Below are positions 9,940 through 18,738 of a stretch of 64,000 nucleotides of DNA, piece after piece (position 1 is the first letter of the stretch; each line of letters opens with the position of its first letter). The position numbers were made by a program, and so were the translations under genes. The stretch covers positions 1 to 64,000 of the forward strand of contig NZ_RHLG01000001.1 of assembly GCF_003712105.1 (NCBI RefSeq), read 5' to 3'. This stretch comes from Winogradskyella sp. GTDB lineage: Bacteria; Bacteroidota; Bacteroidia; Flavobacteriales; Flavobacteriaceae. The notes under the pieces were generated by a model that was not told the DNA's origin, searched no databases, and worked only from the letters and a program-made list of their open reading frames with translations.

Positions 9940-10998
9940 ATGAGATTAATGTACGCCATCGTTCTTTTGCTTTTGAGCCTCTTTAGTTATGGGCAATATT
10001 CATTCTCCGGATATATAGATTCAGATGAATGGAATAGTACCGTCTATTTGTCCCTTGTTGAAGATTATAGAAAACTATCTGGCGTATATGCAGAGCAGAT
10101 TATTGCAAAAACTACGGCTGACGAAAATGGCTTCTTTGAGTTTAACGGAAACATACTCGATGAAAAGAACAAAATATACCGCATTCATGTAGATAAGTGC
10201 TCAGAAGATAAGCAAGAAGTTAATCATTTTAATGGGCATTGTACCGATAGTAAAACCTTAATATTTATTGCAAATAATAATGATAATATAGAACTGCCTT
10301 TTTCTTTTGAAAATGAAGTGTTTTGCAATATAATTTCTACCAATCCAAAGTCTAACGCCTTTGTAAAAATAGATTCTTTAAAGGCCGATATGCGTTTTGC
10401 CTATGGCGAATTTAGAAGCGAAGCAAACAGGAAACTCAATAATAAAAAATGGTTTAAAACACTACAAGATTATGGCAAATCTTTAAACGAACCACTTGCC
10501 GAATTATATATTTATGCTTACCTGTCTGATAGGGCCAGTGATTTTCATAGCTATTACATTAAAGACTTAAGACAAAATGATTATTACGATAATCTCAAAA
10601 CGAGATTAACTGAAAAATATCCCGTTTCATTGTATACAAATCAATATGATAATGAATTAGCAGCCGATAAGTTTATGCTTGAATCATCAGCGGAAAATGA
10701 AGCAACTTTTAAATGGCAATGGCTTATTTATTTATTGCTAATAGCTTCACTTTTACTTAATGTGTTTTTTATATTTCAAAAGCGAAAAGCCAAGCAGTCA
10801 TCAACCAAAAAATTGAAAGAACGGTTATCCAAACAAGAACTTGTCGTTTTAGATTTAATCTTACAAAACAAAAGCAACAAAGAGATTGCCGAGACACTCT
10901 TTTTAAGCGTTAGCACCATAAAAACGCATACAAATAACATTTTCAAAAAGCTAGAGGTAAATTCCAGAGACGAAACTAAGTCTCTGTTTTTTAGTTAG
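9940..10998 (+). CDS. Membrane-tethered LuxR-type transcriptional regulator
   Basis: 352 residues. A signal-peptide-like start (1-18, ending SYGQ) is followed by a probable periplasmic domain (about 19-258), one membrane helix (about 260-280, WQWLIYLLLIASLLLNVFFI), a basic linker and a GerE/LuxR helix-turn-helix (292-350, with LSKQELVVLDLILQNKSNKE and STIKTHTNNIFKKL). The DNA-binding domain must therefore work from the inner membrane, as in one-component regulators of the ToxR/CadC kind but with a LuxR reader. The sensory domain matches no family I can name. A TAGTTTCG box at 9929-9936 may be its -7 element, giving a nearly leaderless mRNA. Confidence 0.82.
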   Translation: MRLMYAIVLLLLSLFSYGQYSFSGYIDSDEWNSTVYLSLVEDYRKLSGVYAEQIIAKTTADENGFFEFNGNILDEKNKIYRIHVDKCSEDKQEVNHFNGHCTDSKTLIFIANNNDNIELPFSFENEVFCNIISTNPKSNAFVKIDSLKADMRFAYGEFRSEANRKLNNKKWFKTLQDYGKSLNEPLAELYIYAYLSDRASDFHSYYIKDLRQNDYYDNLKTRLTEKYPVSLYTNQYDNELAADKFMLESSAENEATFKWQWLIYLLLIASLLLNVFFIFQKRKAKQSSTKKLKERLSKQELVVLDLILQNKSNKEIAETLFLSVSTIKTHTNNIFKKLEVNSRDETKSLFFS

Positions 10999-11106
10999 TT
11001 AAAAAATTCAACCTAGGTACTAGTACCATTTTCAAACCTTATTTGCACTTAACTAATAGCTATAATAGTGATGTTTGTTTCATTATTAATTACAAAATTA
11101 TTTATC

Positions 11107-11517
11107 ATGAAACGAACGGTTAAATTTCTTTTTCTTCTTACATTATCTATTGGTTTTTTTAGTAGTGCACCAGCAGAATTAGAATTCGAAACTCACAGCA
11201 GTAAGATCGCCGTAATAAAATTTACAACTACAGTAATTGACTACGGTATTATAAAGCAAAACTCTGATGGTATGCGTCTTTTTACGTTTACAAATGAAGG
11301 TAATGCTCCATTAGTAATAACTCAGGTAAAAACAAGCTGTGGATGCACGGTCCCAAATTATTCAAAAGCACCTATTCTACCTGGTGAATCAGGTGAAATT
11401 CAAATTAAGTATGATACTAAAAGACTCGGCAATTTCACCAAAACAGTAACTGTTATTTCTAATGCCGAAGGCGGTAATAAAATTCTGAAAATAAAAGGAA
11501 AAATTGTTACACCTTAA
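11107..11517 (+). CDS. DUF1573-domain secreted protein
   Basis: 136 residues from ATG at 11107; an in-frame ATG at 11068 would add 13 residues before the signal peptide and is less likely. A signal peptide (1-23) precedes an Ig-like DUF1573 fold with its usual pattern: FDYG-like VIDYGIIKQNSDG, FTFTNEGNAPLVI, SCGCTVPNYSKAPILPGESG and IQIKYDTKRLGNFTKTVTV. Such small proteins are abundant in Bacteroidetes and act in the periplasm or at the surface, with no settled function. The gene precedes a thioredoxin-like gene on the same strand, separated by an inverted repeat. Confidence 0.88.
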   Translation: MKRTVKFLFLLTLSIGFFSSAPAELEFETHSSKIAVIKFTTTVIDYGIIKQNSDGMRLFTFTNEGNAPLVITQVKTSCGCTVPNYSKAPILPGESGEIQIKYDTKRLGNFTKTVTVISNAEGGNKILKIKGKIVTP

Positions 11518-11543
11518 TATCCTTAAACGATTCTTACTGCTCT

Positions 11544-11579
11544 TTTGAGCGTAATCAAAATCACCAGATTACGCTCAAA
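11544..11579. terminator. Inverted repeat between the DUF1573 and thioredoxin-like genes
   Basis: 13-base arms (11544-11556 and 11567-11579) around a 10-base loop, with sequence TTTGAGCGTAATC on the left arm. It has no clean T-tract, so it may be a weak terminator or an mRNA-processing hairpin. Confidence 0.5.
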
Positions 11580-11608
11580 TAAATCAATCAATATTTAAAA
11601 CAATTATT

Positions 11609-12496
11609 ATGAAAACAAAGATGTTGTATAGCACAATAGCATTTTTAACATGCTTGTTTATGAGTGCGCAAACCCTTAATAATGAAATCACAGAAAACAC
11701 AAAATCCCCTTACCTTTTAGGAAAGATAGACAAGTCTGGATTGGAAAATGGAAACTACCAATGGTTTACAAAAAACTATCAAAATTATAATCCAGATAGC
11801 ACTACAATTAATGAAATATCTGATCTTTTAAGTGAATACAATATCATATTATTTATGGGTACATGGTGTGGTGATAGTAAGCGTGAAGTTCCTAAAATAT
11901 ACAAAATATTAGAAGCGGCTAATTTTCCTATGGAACAACTAACGACAGTTGCAGTAGGACGCACAAAACCACTTTATAAAAAAAGCCCTCAGCACGAGGA
12001 AGAAGGACTTAACATTCATCGTGTACCTACCCTTATTTTAAGTAAAAAAGGTAAAGAACATAACCGTATTGTTGAACATCCTGTCGAGAGTTTTGAAAAG
12101 GATATTCAAACTATTATTACGAATAATAACTATGAATCAAACTATGCCATAGTTACTACGGTGAATACTATTCTTGATAAAAAAGGAATTAAAGGCTTAA
12201 AAAAGAAAACTGATAAGCTTATTAACACATATAAAGAAAAAGTATTAAGCATGTACGAATTAAACACGTATGCAAGAGTTCTTCTCGGTTCAGAAGAAAA
12301 CGAAAAAGCAATTGCAGTATTAAAGCTTAACACAAAGTTTTTTCCAGATAACCCAAAAGCACACATTTCACTTTCAAAGGCATTGAATACTATTGGCAAT
12401 AAAGATGAGGCAATTAAAACGTTAGAAAATGCGCTAACAAAATTACCCGATAATACAGATATCAAAAAAAATCTTGAAGCAATTAAAACTAAGTAA
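11609..12496 (+). CDS. Secreted thioredoxin-like protein with C-terminal TPR repeats
   Basis: 295 residues. A signal peptide (1-20, ending MSAQ) is followed by a thioredoxin-like domain (about 45-175) with ILFMGTWCGDSKREVPK, a CxxS rather than CxxC active site, and the cis-proline region HRVPTLILSKKGKE. A tail of about 100 residues forms at least two TPR-like helical hairpins (NPKAHISLSKALNTIGNKDE and its neighbours). A CxxS site cannot act as a classical dithiol reductase and fits monothiol isomerase or binding roles. It is preceded by the DUF1573 gene. Confidence 0.78.
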   Translation: MKTKMLYSTIAFLTCLFMSAQTLNNEITENTKSPYLLGKIDKSGLENGNYQWFTKNYQNYNPDSTTINEISDLLSEYNIILFMGTWCGDSKREVPKIYKILEAANFPMEQLTTVAVGRTKPLYKKSPQHEEEGLNIHRVPTLILSKKGKEHNRIVEHPVESFEKDIQTIITNNNYESNYAIVTTVNTILDKKGIKGLKKKTDKLINTYKEKVLSMYELNTYARVLLGSEENEKAIAVLKLNTKFFPDNPKAHISLSKALNTIGNKDEAIKTLENALTKLPDNTDIKKNLEAIKTK

Positions 12497-12503
12497 ACAA
12501 GGC

Positions 12504-12535
12504 TTTCGCTAATTTTTTGAAATAGTGTAATTTTG
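12504..12535 (+). promoter_or_regulatory. Candidate lysS promoter
   Basis: TAATTTTG at 12528-12535 fits the TAnnTTTG -7 consensus. TTTC at 12504-12507 lies 20 bases upstream as a near-match to the -33 TTTG. The ATG follows at 12555. Confidence 0.5.
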
Positions 12536-12554
12536 CATTTTTAAAATAAGAAAA

Positions 12555-14246
12555 ATGCAGCTTTCAGAACAAGAATTAGTAAGACGCGAAAAACTAGAAA
12601 AATTAAGAGCTCTGGGTATTAATCCTTACCCAGCAGATTTATATCCTGCAGACCATTTATCTAAGGACATAAAAGAAAATTTTTCTGAAGGTAAACAGGT
12701 AGTTATAGCTGGCCGTTTAATGTCTAGACGAATTCAAGGTAAAGCATCTTTTGCAGAACTTCAAGATAGTGAAGGTCGTATTCAAGTGTATTTTAACAGA
12801 GATGAAATCTGTACTGGAGATGACAAATCCTTATACAACGATGTCTACAAAAAACTCCTTGACATAGGTGATTTTATTGGTATCGAAGGCGAACTATTTA
12901 CAACACAAGTTGGCGAAAAAACTGTTATGGTAAAGAACTTTACATTGTTAAGTAAAGCTCTGAAACCATTACCAATGCCTCGAGTAGATGCTGATGGCAA
13001 TGTATTCGATGCGTTTACCGATCCAGAACAGCGGTACCGACAACGTTACGCAGATTTAGCGGTAAATCCGCATGTCAAAGATGTTTTTGTTAAGCGTACA
13101 AAACTATTTAATGCTATGCGGCAGTTTTTTAATGACGCAGGTTATTTTGAAGTTGAAACACCAATATTACAGCCAATTCCTGGTGGTGCAGCAGCACGAC
13201 CATTTATTACGCATCACAATAGTTTAGATATTCCATTGTACATGAGAATTGCTAATGAACTCTATCTAAAACGTCTTATTGTTGGTGGTTTTGAAGGCGT
13301 GTATGAGTTTTCTAAAAACTTCCGAAACGAAGGTATGGATAGGACGCATAATCCTGAGTTTACTGCTATGGAAATCTATGTCGCTTACAAAGACTACAAT
13401 TGGATGATGGATTTTTGTGAGAAGCTTCTAGAACATTGCGCAATTGCTGTTAATGGTACAACTGAAGCAACATTTGGCGAATACAACGTAGATTTTAAAG
13501 CACCATACAAGCGTATCACAATGCGTGATTCAATATTAGAATTTACAGGTTTTGATATTAATGATAAATCTGAAGATGAGATACGCCAAGCTTGCAAAGA
13601 CATGAATATTGAAGTTGATGAAACCATGGGTAAAGGCAAGCTTATTGATGAAATATTTGGAGAAAAATGTGAGGGTAATTACATCCAACCAACCTTTATA
13701 ACTGATTATCCAAAAGAAATGAGCCCATTGTGCAAGGAGCATCGTGATAATCCTGAATTAACCGAGCGTTTTGAATTAATGGTTTGCGGTAAAGAAATTG
13801 CAAATGCATACTCCGAGCTTAACGACCCAATTGATCAAAGAGAACGTTTTGAACATCAGCTTAAATTAGCTCAAAAAGGTGATGATGAAGCTACTGAGTT
13901 TATAGATTTCGATTTCCTAAGAGCTCTAGAATACGGTATGCCTCCAACCTCAGGTATGGGTATTGGTATGGATAGATTAATTATGTTCTTAACCAATAAT
14001 CAGAGTATTCAAGAAGTGTTATTCTTCCCGCAAATGAAACCAGAGAAAAAAGCCATTGAGATGAGCGATAATGAGAAAGCCATCTTCGAGGTTTTAAAGT
14101 CTGAAAATCGTATGGATTTAAATGAGCTAAAATCTAAATCTGGCTTAAGTAATAAAGCTTGGGATAAAGGCATTAAAGGTTTAGGTAAATTAGGAGTTAC
14201 CAAGGTCGAAAAAACTGACGATGGTCTTTTTGTTGAACTCATTTAA
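12555..14246 (+). CDS. lysS: Lysyl-tRNA synthetase, class II, with a C-terminal extension
   Basis: 563 residues against about 505 in Escherichia coli. An OB-fold anticodon-binding domain (about 55-150) precedes the class II catalytic core with motif 2 (FRNEGMDRTHNPEFTAMEIY) and motif 3 (GMPPTSGMGIGMDRLIMFLT, about 463-482). The last 65 or so residues after FFPQMKPEKKA form a small helical domain resembling a winged helix (LSNKAWDKGIKGLGKLGVTK), seen in many Bacteroidetes LysRS. The enzyme charges tRNA-Lys. The gene ends at a strong bidirectional terminator. Confidence 0.96.
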   Translation: MQLSEQELVRREKLEKLRALGINPYPADLYPADHLSKDIKENFSEGKQVVIAGRLMSRRIQGKASFAELQDSEGRIQVYFNRDEICTGDDKSLYNDVYKKLLDIGDFIGIEGELFTTQVGEKTVMVKNFTLLSKALKPLPMPRVDADGNVFDAFTDPEQRYRQRYADLAVNPHVKDVFVKRTKLFNAMRQFFNDAGYFEVETPILQPIPGGAAARPFITHHNSLDIPLYMRIANELYLKRLIVGGFEGVYEFSKNFRNEGMDRTHNPEFTAMEIYVAYKDYNWMMDFCEKLLEHCAIAVNGTTEATFGEYNVDFKAPYKRITMRDSILEFTGFDINDKSEDEIRQACKDMNIEVDETMGKGKLIDEIFGEKCEGNYIQPTFITDYPKEMSPLCKEHRDNPELTERFELMVCGKEIANAYSELNDPIDQRERFEHQLKLAQKGDDEATEFIDFDFLRALEYGMPPTSGMGIGMDRLIMFLTNNQSIQEVLFFPQMKPEKKAIEMSDNEKAIFEVLKSENRMDLNELKSKSGLSNKAWDKGIKGLGKLGVTKVEKTDDGLFVELI

Positions 14247-14265
14247 ATACTAAAAATATTGCAAT

Positions 14266-14304
14266 AAAAAAGGCGAAAAAGAATAATTCTTTTTCGCCTT
14301 TTTT
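14266..14304. terminator. Bidirectional terminator between lysS and the MORN-repeat gene
   Basis: Inverted repeat with 14-base arms (14271-14284 and 14286-14299, arm AGGCGAAAAAGAAT) flanked by A-run and T-run, so it works as a rho-independent terminator in both directions for the two convergent genes. Confidence 0.9.
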
Positions 14305-14320
14305 CAATATTAAACTCAAC

Positions 14321-14803
14321 TTATCTTTTCTTTTTCTTAGGTTTTGCAGCTTTTACAAAAATGTCGTTTTCCCAAACGCCATCTTTAAGTAAATTACCAT
14401 CTTTATCATACAGCTGGCCTTTACCATTCTTTTTATTGTTCTTCCATTTACCATAATGACGTGTACCGTCTAAATAGTACATTGTACCTTTTCCATGACG
14501 CATATTATTTCTAAAACTACCTTCGTAGCGTTCTTTGTTTGGCCATATATAAGTTCCTTTTCCAGAAATGTTGTAACCGCTAAACGTACCAGAATATCGC
14601 GAATCGTCAAACCAAATCACATTACCTTCAGTTAAACGTTCTTCTTTTACTCCAACATCAAATTTTGCGCCTTGAAATCTGAACTTGTGCCATCCATCAG
14701 GAATTTGTTTAGCAGTACCTGGAACTACAATATTTAATTCTTGAGCGTTTAGTGTAGCTCCAAACAAAACCCCAAACAGAATACATATATTTAGATATTT
14801 CAT
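14321..14803 (-). CDS. Secreted MORN-repeat protein
   Basis: 160 residues. A signal peptide (1-20, ending LNAQ) is followed by three or four MORN-type repeats of the YxGxFxxxxxHGxGxYxxxxG kind: YSGTFSGYNISGKGTYIWPN, YEGSFRNNMRHGKGTMYYLD and YGKWKNNKKNGKGQLYDKDG. The C-terminus is basic (KAAKPKKKKR). MORN repeats in bacteria are mostly uncharacterised and may bind polysaccharide or protein. It is convergent with lysS across a shared terminator. Confidence 0.85.
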   Translation of the reverse strand: MKYLNICILFGVLFGATLNAQELNIVVPGTAKQIPDGWHKFRFQGAKFDVGVKEERLTEGNVIWFDDSRYSGTFSGYNISGKGTYIWPNKERYEGSFRNNMRHGKGTMYYLDGTRHYGKWKNNKKNGKGQLYDKDGNLLKDGVWENDIFVKAAKPKKKKR

Positions 14804-14820
14804 AATTAAAATAATTTCAA

Positions 14821-14836
14821 GCTTCAGTCGAAGGGA
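14821..14836. repeat. Remnant of the TTCGACTG-type dispersed repeat
   Basis: GCTTCAGTCGAAGGGA contains CAGTCGAAGGG, the same core (inverted) as the copies at 56922, 53927, 57621 and 32951. It lies upstream of the MORN gene and only part of the unit is recognisable. Confidence 0.45.
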
Positions 14837-14946
14837 TATTAGGAAAGCTTACAAATCATACCAAACAAGTTAAAAAAATACTAATTAACATGATAGTAAG
14901 TGATTTGATTATGTAATTTCACCGGAATTAATAAAACCAACTAACC

Positions 14947-17436
14947 GTGAAATATTTTAAGATTAAAATTCTCTTCATCGCATGTGCACTTTTGGCGTTC
15001 TCTTGCGATACGGCTAAAAAGGCAAGTAAATCAAAAAAAGCAACTGCTGCGGCCGCAAAACCACCAGCCAAAAAACCTGGTAAAAACGATATTAAACCTT
15101 ATAGCAAGGTTATTACCAAAAAAGCAAAAACCGACAAAGGATTATTCGACGTACACAAAATAGATGAAAAATTCTATTACGAAATTCCAGACACTCTTTT
15201 TGAAAGAGAAATGCTAATGGTAACTCGTATTGCAAAAACTGCAAACGGTATTGGATTTGGTGGTGGAAAACAAAATACGCAAGTATTACGCTGGCAAAAG
15301 AAAGATAAAAAAGTACTATTAAGAGTTGTATCTCACCAAGTTGTTGCTGCGGATTCTTTACCGGTACACGAAGCGGTAGTGAATTCTAATTTTGAGCCAG
15401 TACTGTACACGTTCCCAATTAAGGCATTTAGTAAAGATTCTACCAAAACGGTAATTGACGTTACACCAATGTTTTCTAAGGATGTAAAAGCATTAGGATT
15501 CCCTCAAGGAAGAAGACAGCAATATAGAATTACAAGACTGGATAGTGAAAAATCATTTATAGAATCATTAAAAAGTTACCCAGAAAATATTGAAGCACGA
15601 CACGTAAAAACTTACGCTGCTGGTCGTCCGCCTTCAAATTCAAGCACAGGAACAATTTCTTTAGAGATCAATAACTCAATGATTTTATTACCTAAAGTAC
15701 CTATGAAGCGTCGTTATTTTGACCAACGCGTAGGATGGTTTGCAAGAGGTCAAACAGATTATGGATTAGATGCTCAAGAAAGTAAAACTGTACGTTACCT
15801 TGACAGATGGCGTTTAGAGGTTAAGGATGAAGATATTGAAAAATTTAAACGTGGTGAATTAGTAGAACCTAAAAAACCTATTGTATACTATATTGATAGA
15901 GCAACACCTGAGCAATGGCGAAAGTACATCAAACAAGGAATCGAAGATTGGCAAGTTGCTTTTGAAGCTGCGGGCTTTAAAAATGCTATCATCGCAAAAG
16001 ATCCACCAACTGTCGAAGAAGACCCAGAATGGTCACCTGAAGATGTGCGTTATTCTGTTGTAAGATATTTGGCTTCACCAATACCAAATGCAAATGGACC
16101 TCATGTAAGTGACCCACGTTCTGGAGAGATTTTAGAAAGTGATATTAACTGGTATCATAATGTAATGACTTTATTACGTAACTGGTTCTTTGTGCAAACA
16201 GCAGCTATAAATCCTGATGCTCAAGGCGTAGCTTTTAAAGACGAGGTTATGGGACGACTTATAAGATTTGTATCTGCTCATGAGGTTGGTCATACTTTAG
16301 GATTACCACATAACATGGGTAGTAGTGTTGCATATCCTGTAGAAAAATTACGTGATGCGTCATTTACTCAAAAATATGGTACTGCGCCATCAATTATGGA
16401 TTATGCGCGATTTAACTATGTAGCACAGCCTGGAGATGAAGGTGTTGCTTTAATGCCAAATATAGGACCTTATGATAAGCATTCTATTAATTGGGGCTAT
16501 AGACCAATTCTTGATGCTAAAACAGCCGAAGATGAAAAGAAAACATTAGACAAATGGATTCTAGAAAAAGCTGATGATCCAATGTACCGTTTTGGAAGAC
16601 AGCAATTTGGTGTTATCGACCCAAGTTCTCAAACTGAAGACTTAGGAGACGATGCCGTATTAGCTAGTGACTATGGTATTAAAAACTTGAAGCGTATTGT
16701 TCCAAACCTTATCAAGTGGACAGCTGAAGATGGTAAAAATTATGATGACCTAGGTACAATGTATGGTCAGGTATTAAGCCAATTTAACCGTTACATGGGG
16801 CACGTATCATCAAATATTGGTGGTGTCTATGAGTACTACAAAACCTATGATCAAGATGGTGCTGTATACACTCATGTTGCAACCGATCATCAGAAAAAAG
16901 CAATGCAGTTTTTACAAGACCAGTTATTTACAACTCCAGATTGGATGTTAGATAATAACATATTTAATAAAATTGAAAGTGCAGGTCATATAGAACGAGT
17001 TAGAGGTATCCAGACTAGAACATTGAACAATATGATGGATTTTGGACGAATGCAACGCCTTTTAGAAAATGAGTCCATAAACGGTTCGGATGCTTATGGT
17101 TTATATGATATGATGAAAGACATACGAAGTGGACTATTTAGCGAACTACGTACAGGAAGAAAAATAGATATTTACAGACGTAACTTGCAACGTGCTTATA
17201 TAGAGCGTATGGAATTCATTATGAAGAATGAACAACCACAAGTTCCAGCTGCATTTAGACGATTCGTTAGAGGTACAAATGTAAATGTTAGCCAATCAGA
17301 TATCAGAGCAATTGTAAGAGCTGAATTAAAATCTTTACGTTCGCAGTTAAGAAATGCTCGTGGTGGTGATACCATGAGCAGAATACATATTTCTGACGCT
17401 TTAGAACGTGTAAATGATATTTTAGACCCTAAGTAA
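14947..17436 (+). CDS. Secreted zinc-dependent metalloprotease, metzincin type (DUF5117/DUF4953 family)
   Basis: 829 residues. The start codon is GTG; the product begins with a lipoprotein signal (Cys20 in LLAFSCDTAKK), then a Lys/Ala-rich linker. The catalytic site is an extended metzincin motif, HEVGHTLGLPHN (His445, Glu446, His449, His455), followed by SIMDYARFNY as the Met-turn. The N-terminal 400 residues are the DUF5117-like propeptide or fold domain, and the C-terminal 250 are helical. The family is common in Bacteroidetes but has no settled substrate; degradation of external protein is likely. A strong terminator follows at 17458. Confidence 0.9.
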   Translation: MKYFKIKILFIACALLAFSCDTAKKASKSKKATAAAAKPPAKKPGKNDIKPYSKVITKKAKTDKGLFDVHKIDEKFYYEIPDTLFEREMLMVTRIAKTANGIGFGGGKQNTQVLRWQKKDKKVLLRVVSHQVVAADSLPVHEAVVNSNFEPVLYTFPIKAFSKDSTKTVIDVTPMFSKDVKALGFPQGRRQQYRITRLDSEKSFIESLKSYPENIEARHVKTYAAGRPPSNSSTGTISLEINNSMILLPKVPMKRRYFDQRVGWFARGQTDYGLDAQESKTVRYLDRWRLEVKDEDIEKFKRGELVEPKKPIVYYIDRATPEQWRKYIKQGIEDWQVAFEAAGFKNAIIAKDPPTVEEDPEWSPEDVRYSVVRYLASPIPNANGPHVSDPRSGEILESDINWYHNVMTLLRNWFFVQTAAINPDAQGVAFKDEVMGRLIRFVSAHEVGHTLGLPHNMGSSVAYPVEKLRDASFTQKYGTAPSIMDYARFNYVAQPGDEGVALMPNIGPYDKHSINWGYRPILDAKTAEDEKKTLDKWILEKADDPMYRFGRQQFGVIDPSSQTEDLGDDAVLASDYGIKNLKRIVPNLIKWTAEDGKNYDDLGTMYGQVLSQFNRYMGHVSSNIGGVYEYYKTYDQDGAVYTHVATDHQKKAMQFLQDQLFTTPDWMLDNNIFNKIESAGHIERVRGIQTRTLNNMMDFGRMQRLLENESINGSDAYGLYDMMKDIRSGLFSELRTGRKIDIYRRNLQRAYIERMEFIMKNEQPQVPAAFRRFVRGTNVNVSQSDIRAIVRAELKSLRSQLRNARGGDTMSRIHISDALERVNDILDPK

Positions 17437-17457
17437 CTATATATACTAACTGATTTT

Positions 17458-17492
17458 AAAAAGGTTTCAAATAGTATTTGAAACCTTTTTTT
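17458..17492 (+). terminator. Rho-independent terminator after the metalloprotease gene
   Basis: 15-base arms (17458-17472 and 17476-17490) with a three-base loop, then continuing T-run to 17492. The T-run also supplies the -33 TTTG of the next gene. Confidence 0.92.
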
Positions 17493-17519
17493 GTAGTCTT
17501 ATTTCAAATAGTATTTTTG
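17490..17519 (+). promoter_or_regulatory. Consensus Bacteroidetes promoter for the outer-membrane barrel gene
   Basis: TTTG at 17490-17493, an 18-base spacer and TATTTTTG at 17512-17519. The ATG is at 17524, so the transcript should be almost leaderless. The -33 box overlaps the last bases of the preceding terminator. Confidence 0.75.
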
Positions 17520-17523
17520 CGTC

Positions 17524-18738
17524 ATGCAAAAACACCTGCTAATTCTTTTTTTCGCAATTCCATTTATAAACTTTGCACAGTCCAATGACAGCATTGTTTT
17601 TAAGAATGGAATCGATAATCCAAACATGCAGACCACACATCATTTCGGGATTTTTAGCTCAAGGATTCAGCAAAATTTTAAAAGAGAACCTAATCGACAA
17701 ACGCTACTATCATTAAATTATGCAAGCGGTAATAATTTTCAACCTTTTGTTGAAACGCATTTACCAAGTGATCCCGATGTTAGGGAAGAACTTAGTCAGC
17801 TTATTTGGTTTCAGAGGCAGTTTGAGTTTATAGATCAAGAGACCACACCAGCAGAATATTACAATATTGTTATCGATGCTGTAATAAAAGAATTTAGAGT
17901 TGACCTCACGTTTCCGATTGCAAAAAAGCACGAATTGGGAATTAACTTAAGGTCTTATTTAATAACTGACGGAAGTTACCCGTTTTCGTTTTTTACAAGT
18001 GATAAAACGATTGAATGGTTTCACAGCAATATTGCTGGTGGCGAAGACCCATTTGGTAGACGTTTTTATGGTTTAAATCAAGTTGATTTTAGATACGAAG
18101 ATCGAAATGGAAATGTCCTGAAACTTGATAAAAATGATTTCTTCATTGGTGGATTAGAGCTTAACCATCACTATTACCCAACTTTTGGTTTTAACGAGAC
18201 TAGGAATCTCTATTTTAATTTTGGAAGCCACCTTGGCATAAACCTTTCTAAGTTTAATCCATCCGTAGATATCGGTGTCTCTATAAACGCTCTAAAACAG
18301 TTTAAATTTAAAAACAACAATGAGTTAGATGTTGCGGCAGGTGCGAGTGTTTTAAGAAAAAATGTAATTGACTTTGACGAGGTTATAGACCTAGGTAATA
18401 ATCCATTTTTAGCAACCTTTGAGGCCGATGTCGAATTTACAAAATACACCCAAAAAGGGAATTACAATGCCTTTGGCCTTAATTATCAAATCCAATCGCG
18501 ATATAATAAAAAAGTCGAAACTGAATATTATAGACTTCTTGGTAATTTTAGAGATATCAACGCAGGTTGGCACAATGGAGTTTCGCGCTTGTATGTTCCG
18601 TTATCTAATTGGTCTCTTATCTATACATATGGTCGAGAACGTTATAAGCTATCGCTATATGTTAAACAAGACTTCTCAGTAAATAACGCTCCAGATATTC
18701 AAACAGGAATAAACTTTAAGATTCCTGTAGGCAACTAA
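17524..18738 (+). CDS. Predicted outer-membrane beta-barrel protein (DUF3187-like)
   Basis: 404 residues. A signal peptide (1-18, ending NFAQ) is followed by alternating amphipathic strands with many aromatic residues (e.g. NLYFNFGSHLGINLSKFNPS, NWSLIYTYGRERYKLSLYVK) and a terminal strand GINFKIPVGN. This pattern is that of an outer-membrane barrel. The resemblance to DUF3187 proteins is from memory and only moderate. It has its own promoter and converges on the CPBP-like gene with a four-base overlap at the stops. Function unknown. Confidence 0.6.
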   Translation: MQKHLLILFFAIPFINFAQSNDSIVFKNGIDNPNMQTTHHFGIFSSRIQQNFKREPNRQTLLSLNYASGNNFQPFVETHLPSDPDVREELSQLIWFQRQFEFIDQETTPAEYYNIVIDAVIKEFRVDLTFPIAKKHELGINLRSYLITDGSYPFSFFTSDKTIEWFHSNIAGGEDPFGRRFYGLNQVDFRYEDRNGNVLKLDKNDFFIGGLELNHHYYPTFGFNETRNLYFNFGSHLGINLSKFNPSVDIGVSINALKQFKFKNNNELDVAAGASVLRKNVIDFDEVIDLGNNPFLATFEADVEFTKYTQKGNYNAFGLNYQIQSRYNKKVETEYYRLLGNFRDINAGWHNGVSRLYVPLSNWSLIYTYGRERYKLSLYVKQDFSVNNAPDIQTGINFKIPVGN

